64,000 bases of DNA from Streptomyces sp. NBC_01717 (lineage in GTDB: Bacteria; Actinomycetota; Actinomycetes; Streptomycetales; Streptomycetaceae). Of the stretch, positions 8,001-15,568 are shown piece after piece; the stretch's first letter is position 1; every line of letters starts with the position of its first letter. The notes under the pieces were generated by a model, which ran no database searches, was not told the DNA's origin, and worked only from the letters and a program-made list of their open reading frames with translations. The position numbers and the translations under genes were made by a program. The stretch covers positions 7,383,001 through 7,447,000 of the forward strand of contig NZ_CP109178.1 in NCBI RefSeq assembly GCF_036248255.1. Direction: 5' to 3'.

Positions 8001-9020
8001 TCAGGAACGAGGGGCGTGGCGGGCTTCCTGGCCGAACGAGGAGAGGGGTAGGGCCCCCGCGGGCAGCGCTGTCTCGCCGTCGGCCAGCCGCCGCCCGAGA
8101 TAGCGGAAGGTCTGGACGGTCTGCGCGTAGAGGTGTTCGCCGGCGACGACCCCGGGGCGCGCGGGCCGGCCGGGACCGGTGAAGGCGGGCAGCGGAGCGA
8201 TGGTCGTGTCGTAGTCGACTGTGCAGAACAGCGGGAAGGAGTAGCGCTCCTCGGTGACCTTGCGGACCCGGTGGGAGGTGGCGGCGAACTCGCCGTTGGT
8301 CCAGAGCTCCAGCAGATCACCGGTGTTGACGACGAAGCAGTCGTCGAGCGGCGGTGCGTCGATCCACTCGCCGGCGCCGTTCATCACCTCCAGACCGGGG
8401 GCGGTGGGGCGCAGCAGGGTGAAGCATTCGTAGTCGGTGTGGGCGCCGATGCCGGGGCGGTCCTCCGCTGTCGGGTCGTACGGGTAGTGGATCAGCCGGA
8501 GCTGGCTGGTGGGCCGGGTGAGATACGGGGCGAACGCGTCCCGGGGCAGACCGAGCGCCTCGGCGAAACCCCCGAACAGGGTGTGGCCCAGGGCGAGGAC
8601 GGCGTCGTACCAGGCGGTGACCGGCTCACGGAACCCGGACACTGCCGGCCACTGGTTGGGGCCGAGCAACGGACCTGTGGCGTCGGGGAGTTCGAGGGAG
8701 AGGTCGAAGGCCTCCTTGCGGTCGGCGGTGGCGCCGGCGAAGACTTCCTCGCCCTCGGGGACGTAACCGCGATGGTTGGACGACTTCCCGATCCAGCAGG
8801 CCATCTTCTCCTCGACGGGCCGGGCGAAGAACGCCTTCGCGGCGTCGAGCAGCCGGTCGAAGAGCGCGGGGTCGATGCCATGACCCGAGAGGTAGAGGAA
8901 GCCGGTCTCGCGGGCGGCGCGGCCCAACTCGGCCACGGCGCGGGCGCGTTCCTCGGGCGGGCCGACGCGCAGGGCCGTGATGTCCACGACCGGTAGCTCG
9001 GTGAAGGAGGTCGGGGACAT
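8001..9020 (-). CDS. 2-oxoglutarate/Fe(II)-dependent oxygenase, isopenicillin N synthase-like
   Basis: A 339-residue DIOX_N plus 2OG-FeII oxygenase protein. The N-terminal block (ELPVVDITAL, ARETGFLYLSGHGI, GYVPEGEEVF, DRKEAFDLSLEL) is typical of the isopenicillin N synthase-like class. The double-stranded beta-helix shows a complete site: HTD near residues 194-196 and the distal His in ATSHRV near 248 bind iron, and RYSFPLF near 257 would bind 2-oxoglutarate. The ATG at 9020 shares one base with the preceding stop (TGATG). The enzyme should hydroxylate a small, probably amino-acid-like, substrate. Plant enzymes of this superfamily hydroxylate homoarginine or arginine and release guanidine, and bacterial ethylene-forming enzyme releases guanidine from arginine. 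Linkage to the UAAP/carboxylase regulon makes that role attractive but unproven. Confidence 0.88.
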   Translation of the reverse strand: MSPTSFTELPVVDITALRVGPPEERARAVAELGRAARETGFLYLSGHGIDPALFDRLLDAAKAFFARPVEEKMACWIGKSSNHRGYVPEGEEVFAGATADRKEAFDLSLELPDATGPLLGPNQWPAVSGFREPVTAWYDAVLALGHTLFGGFAEALGLPRDAFAPYLTRPTSQLRLIHYPYDPTAEDRPGIGAHTDYECFTLLRPTAPGLEVMNGAGEWIDAPPLDDCFVVNTGDLLELWTNGEFAATSHRVRKVTEERYSFPLFCTVDYDTTIAPLPAFTGPGRPARPGVVAGEHLYAQTVQTFRYLGRRLADGETALPAGALPLSSFGQEARHAPRS

Positions 9021-9880
9021 CAGCGGAGGCCTTCCGGTGCGGGCGCGGACGCGGTCGCGGATGCGGCGAGGGCAGTGGTTGCGGTGGAGTGGAGCGCGGC
9101 GAGGAGTCCCTCGGCGGCGGTGATCTCGAAGGCCCGGGTGTACGAGGTGCCGTCGGGCCGCGCGTCGTTCACCACCAGTCCCGCGCAGCCGTCGAGCGCC
9201 GGGGCCGGTACGGCGCCCACACGGTGGGGCAGCGTCGAGCGCTCGACGGTCCACCGGCCGTGGTCGATCCGCCCGAGGGAGAGCTCGAAGTCGAGGAGGG
9301 CACGGGCCCGGCCGATGTCGGCGGCGCCGCGTACCAGTTCGGCCAGCGAGGCATCGGCGGGCAGCGGTTCGGCGCGGTCGCGCACCTGGGCGAACCGGTC
9401 GCCGGCCCGGATCAGCAGCCCCGTGCAGCCGGTCTCCGGATCGAACAGCTCGACGGCGGCGGACGGTCCGGCGCTGCGCACCGGGCGCCAGTGTTCGAGG
9501 TATGCGACGTGTACGCCCGTCTCGACGAGCACGGCGCCCTCGCGGCGCAGCCGCCCGGCGTCCGGGAGTCCGACGGGCCCGAAGTCGAGGGTTCGGGCCC
9601 AGTGGAACACGTCGGAGCGCTGCCGCAGCCGCCCCGCGAAGGCCTCCTGGCGGGTGAGCCCCAGAAGTTCCTCGAAACGGAGGTCGGACAGGGAGGTGAC
9701 GCCGGGGTGGCGGGGGTGGTTCGCGGGCTGCCGCAGATCCGCGTACCGGGCAGGGCCCTGCACCCAGGTCACGGCAGTGGTGGTGTCCCGGCGCCCGTCC
9801 GCGTCGACGAGCAGCGAACGGTGCCAGACACCGGTCAGTTCGGGGACGGACGGCGGGAGGGCGTGCGGCTTCGCGGACAT
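9020..9880 (-). CDS. Conserved hypothetical protein, HRI1-like fold suspected
   Basis: A 286-residue protein, first in the operon with the oxygenase and permease. There is no signal peptide or membrane segment. The pattern GVWHRSLLVDADGRRDTTTAVTWVQGPARYADLRQP near residues 17-51, a central AFAGRLRQRSDVFHWARTLDFGP and VAYLEHWRPV, then GCTGLLIRAGDRFAQVRDR, resembles the HRI1 family (lipocalin-like beta-barrels, yeast Hri1), but I recognise it only by pattern. The last 25 residues are low-complexity Ala/Ser. The start codon lies 34 bases from operator copy 2. A lipocalin-like fold could bind the oxygenase substrate or product; no catalytic role is evident. Confidence 0.7.
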   Translation of the reverse strand: MSAKPHALPPSVPELTGVWHRSLLVDADGRRDTTTAVTWVQGPARYADLRQPANHPRHPGVTSLSDLRFEELLGLTRQEAFAGRLRQRSDVFHWARTLDFGPVGLPDAGRLRREGAVLVETGVHVAYLEHWRPVRSAGPSAAVELFDPETGCTGLLIRAGDRFAQVRDRAEPLPADASLAELVRGAADIGRARALLDFELSLGRIDHGRWTVERSTLPHRVGAVPAPALDGCAGLVVNDARPDGTSYTRAFEITAAEGLLAALHSTATTALAASATASAPAPEGLR

Positions 9881-9913
9881 GGCGGCCCCTTGCGGCGCAG
9901 CGGCCGGAGCCGC

Positions 9914-9935
9914 ATTCCTGTCGGATGACAGAAAT
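9914..9935. promoter_or_regulatory. Palindromic operator, copy 2 (probable TetR site)
   Basis: Inverted repeat ATTCCTGTC, spacer GGAT, GACAGAAAT, differing in one arm base from the perfect copy at 4081-4102. The flank TGACAGAAATTAGG is shared exactly, and the orientation relative to the minus-strand operon is the same. It lies 34 bases upstream of the HRI1-like start, where repressor binding would block transcription of the oxygenase/permease operon. Confidence 0.7.
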
Positions 9936-10019
9936 TAGGGAGAGCCTGTTTCCGCTGAATGACACGGCCGTGTCCGTGCGGCGCCGAAGTGCTCACTGTG
10001 GTCGGGCACGGCAGAGACC

Positions 10020-10046
10020 GGCCGGGGCGGTGACGCAGCCCCGGCC
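10020..10046 (-). terminator. Intrinsic-type hairpin after the fasciclin gene
   Basis: A 9-bp stem GGCCGGGGC / GCCCCGGCC lies 23 bases beyond the fasciclin stop codon. There is no U-tract, as is usual in Streptomyces. Confidence 0.55.
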
Positions 10047-10068
10047 GGCCGATGGCGACCTTGTGGCG

Positions 10069-10713
10069 CTACTGCGGGGGCATCAGCACGGTGTCGACGA
10101 TGTACACCGTGGCGTTGGCGGTCGGGACATTGCCGCAGACGACCTTCGAGTTGTCGTTCACCGTGTACGCCAGGCCCGAGCCGGAGGTCGTCAGCTCGCT
10201 CTTGGCCAGCGTGGCGAAGGACCCCTTGTCCAGCTGCTGCGGCGCCAGCTTCCGCCCCACCACGTGATACGTCAGGACCTTGGTGAGCTGCTCCTTGTCC
10301 GCCAGCAGCTTGTCCAGGTCGGCCTGCGGGATCTTGGCGAACGCGTCATCGGTCGGGGCGAACACGGTGATGTTCTGCGCGTTGTTGAGGGTGTCGACCA
10401 GACCGGCCTTCTTCACCGCGGCGACCAGCGTGGAGAGCGCCGGGTTGTGCGAGGCTGCCGTGGCGACCGGGTCCTTCGCCATACCTGCGAAGCTGCCCGC
10501 ACCGTCCTTCGGCACGGACGAACAGGCCGGTCCGAACGCCTCGTTCATATCCATCGAGTCGCTCGCCGCGGCCGACGGCGATGTCTTGGCCGCGCTTGCG
10601 GTGGAGCCGGACGAGGAGTCCTTGGAATCGCTGGAGCAGGCCGTCAGGGCCAGCGGCAGAAGCGCGGCGGCGGAGACGGCGACGGCGGCACGGCGAAGGT
10701 GCAGAGGGGGCAT
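10069..10713 (-). CDS. Fasciclin-domain lipoprotein (MPT70/MPT83-like)
   Basis: A 214-residue secreted protein. Residues 1-26 form a lipoprotein signal with the lipobox LTAC (MPPLHLRRAAVAVSAAALLPLALTAC), followed by a Ser-rich linker. One FAS1 domain runs from about residue 70 to the end, with its H1 and H2 motifs NITVFAPTDDAFAKIP and VLTYHVVGRKL. Mycobacterial relatives MPT70/MPT83 are surface antigens of the SigK regulon. Here it follows the molybdopterin oxidoreductase on the same strand with an 87-base gap and lies close to sigK-rskA, the same association. An adhesion or envelope-redox role is inferred. Confidence 0.9.
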   Translation of the reverse strand: MPPLHLRRAAVAVSAAALLPLALTACSSDSKDSSSGSTASAAKTSPSAAASDSMDMNEAFGPACSSVPKDGAGSFAGMAKDPVATAASHNPALSTLVAAVKKAGLVDTLNNAQNITVFAPTDDAFAKIPQADLDKLLADKEQLTKVLTYHVVGRKLAPQQLDKGSFATLAKSELTTSGSGLAYTVNDNSKVVCGNVPTANATVYIVDTVLMPPQ

Positions 10714-10800
10714 GTGATTCTCCTGGGGAGAGATGCGCGAGGCGCGCGAGACGGGTGGGAACGAAGAAGTGAATGCGGCTGCGTGTGGGGGGTGTTCAGG

Positions 10801-12429
10801 TCAGGACACGTCGACCACCACCGAGTGCCAGCCGGTCGCACCGTTCGGGACGGTGCCGACGCGTTCGCCGGTCTGGGTGGCCCCGGTGCCGTCGGTCGCA
10901 CGGACCTCCAGCGTGTGATGGCCGGAGGTGGCCGGCCACTCCCACACCCACTGGCGCCAGGTGTCCCGGTTGTCCTGTGCCGCGAGCCGGGCCGGATGCC
11001 ACGCGCCGCCGTCGACCCGTACCTCCACCCGGGAGATCCCCCGGTGCTGGGCCCAGGCCACCCCGGCGACGGGCACGACGCCGGGCTTCGGCGAGGCGAA
11101 CGGACGCGGTGTGTCGATCCGGGACTCCGTCTTGACCGGCGCCTGCCGGGACCAGCTGCGCCTGACCCAGTAGGCGTCGTACGAGGCGAACGTCGTCAGC
11201 TCGATGTCCTTGATCCACTTGCAGGCCGAGACGTACCCGTACAGTCCCGGCACGACCATGCGGACCGGGAAGCCGTGCGCGAACGGCAGGGGTTCGCCGT
11301 TCATGCCGAGGGCGAGGATCGCGTCGCGCCCGTCCATGACCGTCTCGACCGGCGTGCCGATCGTCATGCCGTCGACGGAACGCGCCACGATCTGGTCGGC
11401 GGGACCGCCCCGCGAAGGCGGTTTCACCCCGGCCTCACGCAGCAGATCGGCCAGCCGCACACCGATCCACCGGGCGTTGCCCACGTACGGGCCGCCGACC
11501 TCGTTGGAGACGCATGCCAGGGTGATGTCGCGTTCGATGATCTCCCGCCCCAGCAGGTCCTGGAAGCTGACCGTGAGAGGGCGGGCGACTCCCCTGCCGT
11601 GGATCCGCAGCCGCCACGAATCGGCGTCGACGCGCGGCACGACCAGGGCGGTGTCCACCCGGTAGAAGCTCTTGTTCGGGGTGATGAACGAGCTCAGCCC
11701 GCGAATCCGCAGATCCGCCCCGGGCGGCACGGCGGGCGCCGGCGACTCGGGTACCGGGAGGACGAGATCACGCCGTGAGGCGGCGGCACCGGCCTGGACG
11801 GAGGACGTCAGTCGCCGTCCCAGGAACCCCGCACCGGCCGAGGCCGCCGCCGCAGCGGTCGCCGCGATCACGAAACCGCGCCGGTCGAAGGCGCCGTCCC
11901 GCTGCCCGTCCCTCACTCCAGCCGCGGGAGAGGGACGGAGCACCGGGCCGAGCCGTCCGGCCAGGAGATACAGCACTCCTGCGGCCACCACGGCACCCAC
12001 CACCGAGGGCAGGGCATCGGTGGGGCTGCCTTCCGGCCGTCCCACCGCCGCCACTGCCCCGACCACGCCGAAGACCAGAACGGCCGCCGAGCCGAGCCGC
12101 CGGTGCCGCGACGCCAGGATCCCGACCGCCACCGCGAATACCGCCAGCAGCGCCAGGATGCCGAGTTGGAGCACCAGTTTGTCGGCGGTGCCGAAGTGCC
12201 GTACGGCGAAGTCCTTCACGGCTGGGGGAGTGCGGTCGATGACCGCCCCGCCCACCGCCGCGATCGGCCCCGCCTCCGGACGTACGACAGCCGAGGCCAG
12301 TTCGGCCACGGCCAGGGCGCAGAACCCGGCGATCAGACCGCTGAGCCCGGCGAAACCGGCACGTGTCCAGCGGGATCGCCGGGACCCGGTGGCCCCGTGC
12401 TCCTGCACATCGTTCTGTTCTTCGCTCAC
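10801..12429 (-). CDS. Membrane-anchored sulfite oxidase-type molybdopterin oxidoreductase
   Basis: A 542-residue protein. The N-terminal 170 residues hold about four hydrophobic helices, then a twin-arginine-like segment RRGFVIAATAAAAASAGAGFLG leads to an external catalytic part. Residues about 240-420 match the sulfite-oxidase molybdopterin domain; the metal-ligand cysteine is in ITLACVSNEVGGPYVGNARWIGV (about residue 303), followed by GEPLPFAHGFPVRMVVPGLYGYVSACKWIKDIEL. The C-terminal 100 residues form the dimerisation Ig-like domain (GVAWAQHRGISRVEVRVDGG). The natural substrate is unknown; an envelope sulfite, sulfoxide or nitrate-type reaction is possible. A SigK-like promoter lies just upstream, and the fasciclin gene follows. 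Confidence 0.9.
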   Translation of the reverse strand: MSEEQNDVQEHGATGSRRSRWTRAGFAGLSGLIAGFCALAVAELASAVVRPEAGPIAAVGGAVIDRTPPAVKDFAVRHFGTADKLVLQLGILALLAVFAVAVGILASRHRRLGSAAVLVFGVVGAVAAVGRPEGSPTDALPSVVGAVVAAGVLYLLAGRLGPVLRPSPAAGVRDGQRDGAFDRRGFVIAATAAAAASAGAGFLGRRLTSSVQAGAAASRRDLVLPVPESPAPAVPPGADLRIRGLSSFITPNKSFYRVDTALVVPRVDADSWRLRIHGRGVARPLTVSFQDLLGREIIERDITLACVSNEVGGPYVGNARWIGVRLADLLREAGVKPPSRGGPADQIVARSVDGMTIGTPVETVMDGRDAILALGMNGEPLPFAHGFPVRMVVPGLYGYVSACKWIKDIELTTFASYDAYWVRRSWSRQAPVKTESRIDTPRPFASPKPGVVPVAGVAWAQHRGISRVEVRVDGGAWHPARLAAQDNRDTWRQWVWEWPATSGHHTLEVRATDGTGATQTGERVGTVPNGATGWHSVVVDVS

Positions 12430-12436
12430 ATCTGGG

Positions 12437-12464
12437 GTTCGTCACCGGTCGGCCTGCGGATTGG
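12437..12464 (-). promoter_or_regulatory. SigK-like promoter of the oxidoreductase-fasciclin unit
   Basis: On the minus strand CCAATCC is followed after 15 bases by ACGAAC, aligning with CCAATCC-N15-CCGAAT upstream of sigK. The predicted start site would fall within a base or two of the ATG at 12429, so the message may be leaderless. Confidence 0.55.
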
Positions 12465-12657
12465 TCCGTCACCCGATCGAATGAGAAACGGTCATCGGCC
12501 AATCCCTCGGGGCGCCGGCTACGGATCACCTTCGAGGGGCCCTGCGCGAGGGCGCGTTCGGCGCGCACCGGGCTCCATCCGGCACGGGTCGGCACCCGCC
12601 GGACCCGGATCGGCGGGTTCTTCACCGGCCGCCGTGGAAGCGCTGAGCAGCCGGCCG

Positions 12658-14022
12658 TCAGCCGAGGCCGCGCGCCTGTTCGAACCGGGCGCGGGCCTCG
12701 TCCAGGTCCACCACCGGATCCGGGTAGCCGAGCCGCGCCCGGTCCGGGCCGGTGAGCTTCCACGGCTCGTGGACCACAGCGTCCTCCACGCCTGCCAGCT
12801 CCGGCACCCAGCGCCGTACGTACCTGCCCCGCGGATCGAACCGCTTGCCCTGGACCACCGGATTGAGCACCCGGTTGGGGCGGGTGTCCGTACCGGTGCC
12901 CGCCACCCACTGCCAGTTGAGCTGATTGTTCGCCAGATCCCCGTCGACCAGGAGATCCAGGAAGTGACGGGCGCCGACGCGCCAGTCCACGTACAGCGTC
13001 TTCGTGAGAAAGCTCGCGACCAGCATCCGGCCCCGATTGTGCATCCAGCCCTCGTGCGCCAGCTGTCGCATCGCCGCGTCGACCAGCGGATAGCCGGTGA
13101 GTCCGGCACACCACGCCTCGATCTCGCCGGGGTCGGACCGCCAACTGTCGCCCCGCGGACGGTAGTCGGCCCATGCCGCGTCCGGCCGGGCGGCGAGGAC
13201 CTGGTGGTGGAAGTCCCGCCAGGCCAGCTGCCGTACGAACGCGTCGGCGCCCGGTCCGCCCTTCTCCCGTGCCCGGTTCACCAGTTCGGCGGCGGAGAGG
13301 CAGCCGAAGTGCAGATACGGCGACAGCCGGGACGTCGCGTCCCCGCCGAGGTCGTCGTGGCCGGTCCCGTAGTCGGCCATCGGGCCGTGCAGCCAGGATG
13401 CCAGCAGCCTGCGCCCTGCCGTCTCGCCGCCCTCGGCGAGACCCGGTGAGACGCCCGTGACCTCCGCTCGCGTCGGCAGCGGTGCGGAGGTTGCGGTGTC
13501 CGGCACCCGTACCGTCCGGGGACCGGTCAGTGTGCCCCGTACCCCTTCCGCCTCCCAGCGGCGGAAGTACGGGGTGAACACCGCGAAATGGTCGCGTCCC
13601 GCCGGCACGACCCGGCCCGGTGCGAGCGCGGTGACCACTGCGTCATGGACGTGCAGGGTGCAGCCGGCAGCCCCGAGAGCCGTACGCAGACGGTCCTCGC
13701 GTTCCCGCGCGTACCCGCTCACCCCGGCCGCGATGTGCAGACTCCGCGCACCGGTCTCCGCGACCACGGCGCATGCCTCGGGGACGACGTCGCCGCGGCG
13801 GACGACGAGCCGGCCGCCCCGGCGGCGCAGCTCCGCGTCGAGACCGACGAGGCAGTCGGCGAGGAACGCCCGCCGGTTCGGCGCGTCGAAACCGGCCCGG
13901 CGGATCCCGTCGTCCTCGACGAAGAGGGGGACGACGGCATCCGTCCCGCGCACGGCCGCGGACAGGACGGGGTTGTCGTGCAGCCGCAGGTCGGAGGTGA
14001 ACAGCGCCACCGAGACGGTCAT
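12658..14022 (-). CDS. phr: Deoxyribodipyrimidine photolyase
   Basis: A 454-residue class I cryptochrome/photolyase that repairs UV-induced cyclobutane dimers with blue light. The N-terminal Rossmann antenna domain is seen (VALFTSDLRLHDNPVLSAAVRG). The C-terminal FAD domain has ATSRLSPYLHFGCLSAAELV, FVRQLAWRDFHHQVLA, then LVDAAMRQLAHEGWMHNRGRMLVASFLTK and the signature NNQLNWQWVAGTGTDTRPNRVLNP. It follows rskA with a 13-base gap, so it is the third gene of sigK-rskA-phr. This places light repair in an envelope-stress regulon. The 228 bases between its end and the oxidoreductase start contain only that gene's promoter. Confidence 0.93.
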   Translation of the reverse strand: MTVSVALFTSDLRLHDNPVLSAAVRGTDAVVPLFVEDDGIRRAGFDAPNRRAFLADCLVGLDAELRRRGGRLVVRRGDVVPEACAVVAETGARSLHIAAGVSGYAREREDRLRTALGAAGCTLHVHDAVVTALAPGRVVPAGRDHFAVFTPYFRRWEAEGVRGTLTGPRTVRVPDTATSAPLPTRAEVTGVSPGLAEGGETAGRRLLASWLHGPMADYGTGHDDLGGDATSRLSPYLHFGCLSAAELVNRAREKGGPGADAFVRQLAWRDFHHQVLAARPDAAWADYRPRGDSWRSDPGEIEAWCAGLTGYPLVDAAMRQLAHEGWMHNRGRMLVASFLTKTLYVDWRVGARHFLDLLVDGDLANNQLNWQWVAGTGTDTRPNRVLNPVVQGKRFDPRGRYVRRWVPELAGVEDAVVHEPWKLTGPDRARLGYPDPVVDLDEARARFEQARGLG

Positions 14023-14035
14023 GGCAAGGAGCCCC

Positions 14036-14809
14036 TCATGCGGTCGGGAAGGTCAGCAGCGCCAGCGGCGCGGACGTCGGCTGTGTGGAGCCGCCGGCCG
14101 GCTCGAGGGTGATCCCTATGCCCGACGCCTCGTCGACGGGGCCGTCCAGCAGCACGGTGTTGCTGGTCGCCGCCCGGTTCATGAGGCCCGCGGACCGCAT
14201 GGTCCCGCGGTCGTCGAACCACAACTGGTACACCTTGCCGCCGGGGGGCGGCGCCATCCCCGAGGTCACGAACACGGCCCGGTTCTCGCTCTGCGAGACC
14301 ACGACCGTGCCCTTCGCCCCGCCCTTCAGCGCGCCGGACCTCGTCCTCGCGTCCGGCGCCGCGAGGACCTGCGCCATCTGCTCACTCCGCTGCTGCGCCC
14401 GCTGCGTCTCCTGCTGCGCGTCCCGGGCGACCTGGTTCTGCCACACCGCGATCCCGCCGAACCCGGCAGCGGCGGCCAGAGCCGCGGCAAGTGCGAACTT
14501 CGGCCAGCGGCCGGCCCGTTGGGCCGAAGGGGCCGAGTGGGAGCGCCGGCCGTGCGACGGGGATTCCTGCCGCACGGCCGTGATCTCCCGCAGCACCCGG
14601 TCGCGCAGCTCGCGCGGCGCGGCCGCGGACACCGCGAGCCCGAGCCGGGTGGCGGTCTCGGACAGCTCCCGCACCTCCACCGCGCAGGCCTCGCAGTCGC
14701 CGAGATGGCGTTCGAACTCCCTGCGCTCGGCGTCCGGCAGCGCGTGCAGGGCGTACGCCCCGGTCAGCGTGTGCAGTTCGGCCCCGCTCATGCGATCCAC
14801 CTTGCTCAT
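14036..14809 (-). CDS. rskA: Anti-sigma-K factor RskA
   Basis: A 257-residue single-pass anti-sigma factor. The cytosolic N-terminus carries the zinc-associated motif in REFERHLGDCEACAVEVREL (about residues 30-48). One membrane helix lies near residues 95-115 (FALAAALAAAAGFGGIAVW), followed by an external RskA domain ending LEPAGGSTQPTSAPLALLTFPTA. It would bind SigK and release it after regulated proteolysis. The ATG at 14809 was chosen because it overlaps the sigK stop by 4 bp (ATGA); the next Met is six codons in. Upstream in-frame codons overlap sigK and are not used. Confidence 0.9.
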   Translation of the reverse strand: MSKVDRMSGAELHTLTGAYALHALPDAERREFERHLGDCEACAVEVRELSETATRLGLAVSAAAPRELRDRVLREITAVRQESPSHGRRSHSAPSAQRAGRWPKFALAAALAAAAGFGGIAVWQNQVARDAQQETQRAQQRSEQMAQVLAAPDARTRSGALKGGAKGTVVVSQSENRAVFVTSGMAPPPGGKVYQLWFDDRGTMRSAGLMNRAATSNTVLLDGPVDEASGIGITLEPAGGSTQPTSAPLALLTFPTA

Positions 14810-15390
14810 GCGCTCACCCCGAGGCAGTCGCGCAGCCGGATCAGCCCGTCGCGCAGTCGTGTCTTGATCGTCCCGAGCGGTACGGAGAGGAGTTCCGCCA
14901 CTTCGCGGTAGGTCAGACCGCGGTAGTAGGCCAGCGTGACGGACTGTCGTTGCAGCTCGGTCAGGGTCCGCAGGCAGCGGCGTACCTGCTCCCGCTCCAG
15001 CCGGCTCTCGACCTGCTCGGTGACCTCGTCGAACTCCGGCGTACGGTCCAGCAGCGCCGCCCGGTGCTCCCGGGCCGTCGTCGCCTCGACGGAGCGCACC
15101 CGGTCCACCGCCCGGTGATGGGCCAGGGTCAGCACCCAGTTCATGGCGGTGCCGCGGGAAGCCTGGAAACGCGGGGCGGTCCGCCACACCTCGACCAGCA
15201 CCTCCTGCGCCACCTCCTCGGACTGTGCGGGGTCGCGCAGCACACTCCGTACAAGACCGAGGACCGGGCCGCAGACCACGTCGTACACCCTGGCGAACGC
15301 ATCCTGGTCGCCCCGGGCCACCAGCTCCAGGAGCTCCTGGAGATCGGGCCCCGCCGATGGTGCTCCGCTGATGTGCACGGCTACTTTCAC
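14806..15390 (-). CDS. sigK: RNA polymerase ECF sigma factor SigK
   Basis: A 194-residue ECF sigma factor. Region 2 spans about residues 22-90 (LELVARGDQDAFARVYDVVCGPVLGLV, AEEVAQEVLVEVWRTAPRF-like, MNWVLTLAHHRAVDRVRS). Region 4 covers about 130-190 (LRTLTELQRQSVTLAYYRGLTYREVAELLSVPLGTIKTRLRDGLIRLRD). The GTG at 15390 was chosen for GGGAGGAAG 8 bases upstream; longer in-frame extensions run into the promoter. It is first gene of sigK-rskA-phr, and its own promoter resembles SigK promoters, so it is probably autoregulated. Neighbours match the mycobacterial SigK locus. Confidence 0.9.
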   Translation of the reverse strand: MKVAVHISGAPSAGPDLQELLELVARGDQDAFARVYDVVCGPVLGLVRSVLRDPAQSEEVAQEVLVEVWRTAPRFQASRGTAMNWVLTLAHHRAVDRVRSVEATTAREHRAALLDRTPEFDEVTEQVESRLEREQVRRCLRTLTELQRQSVTLAYYRGLTYREVAELLSVPLGTIKTRLRDGLIRLRDCLGVSA

Positions 15391-15430
15391 GCGGGCTTCC
15401 TCCCAGGATGCGCATCGGTTCCGTGAGGTG

Positions 15431-15458
15431 ATTCGGAGCCGACGGCAGCGCGGATTGG
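15431..15458 (-). promoter_or_regulatory. SigK-like autoregulatory promoter
   Basis: On the minus strand CCAATCC, 15 bases, CCGAAT, about 40 bases before the sigK GTG. I recall a mycobacterial SigK consensus with CCATCC-like and CCGAAT-like elements. The same -35 and spacing recur at 12437-12464. Confidence 0.6.
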
Positions 15459-15568
15459 TCAGTGCGCGAAATCCTTCCACGTGGCTCCGAATTCGCGATA
15501 CATCGTGGTTGACGTGTCGTGGCACTCGCGATATGTTCGTCCACGAGTATTCGATGGCGGAGTGAAGG

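Noticed and set aside
6104..8320. A 738-codon open frame on the minus strand over the permease
   Set aside because: It is another frame of the same strand as the APC permease and ADP-ribosylglycohydrolase, both clearly recognised, and its own translation has no family pattern.
8001..9965. A 654-residue single protein including the oxygenase
   Set aside because: The first 315 residues are an out-of-frame reading of the HRI1-like gene. The oxygenase starts at 9020 with a TGATG junction and a recognisable N-terminus.
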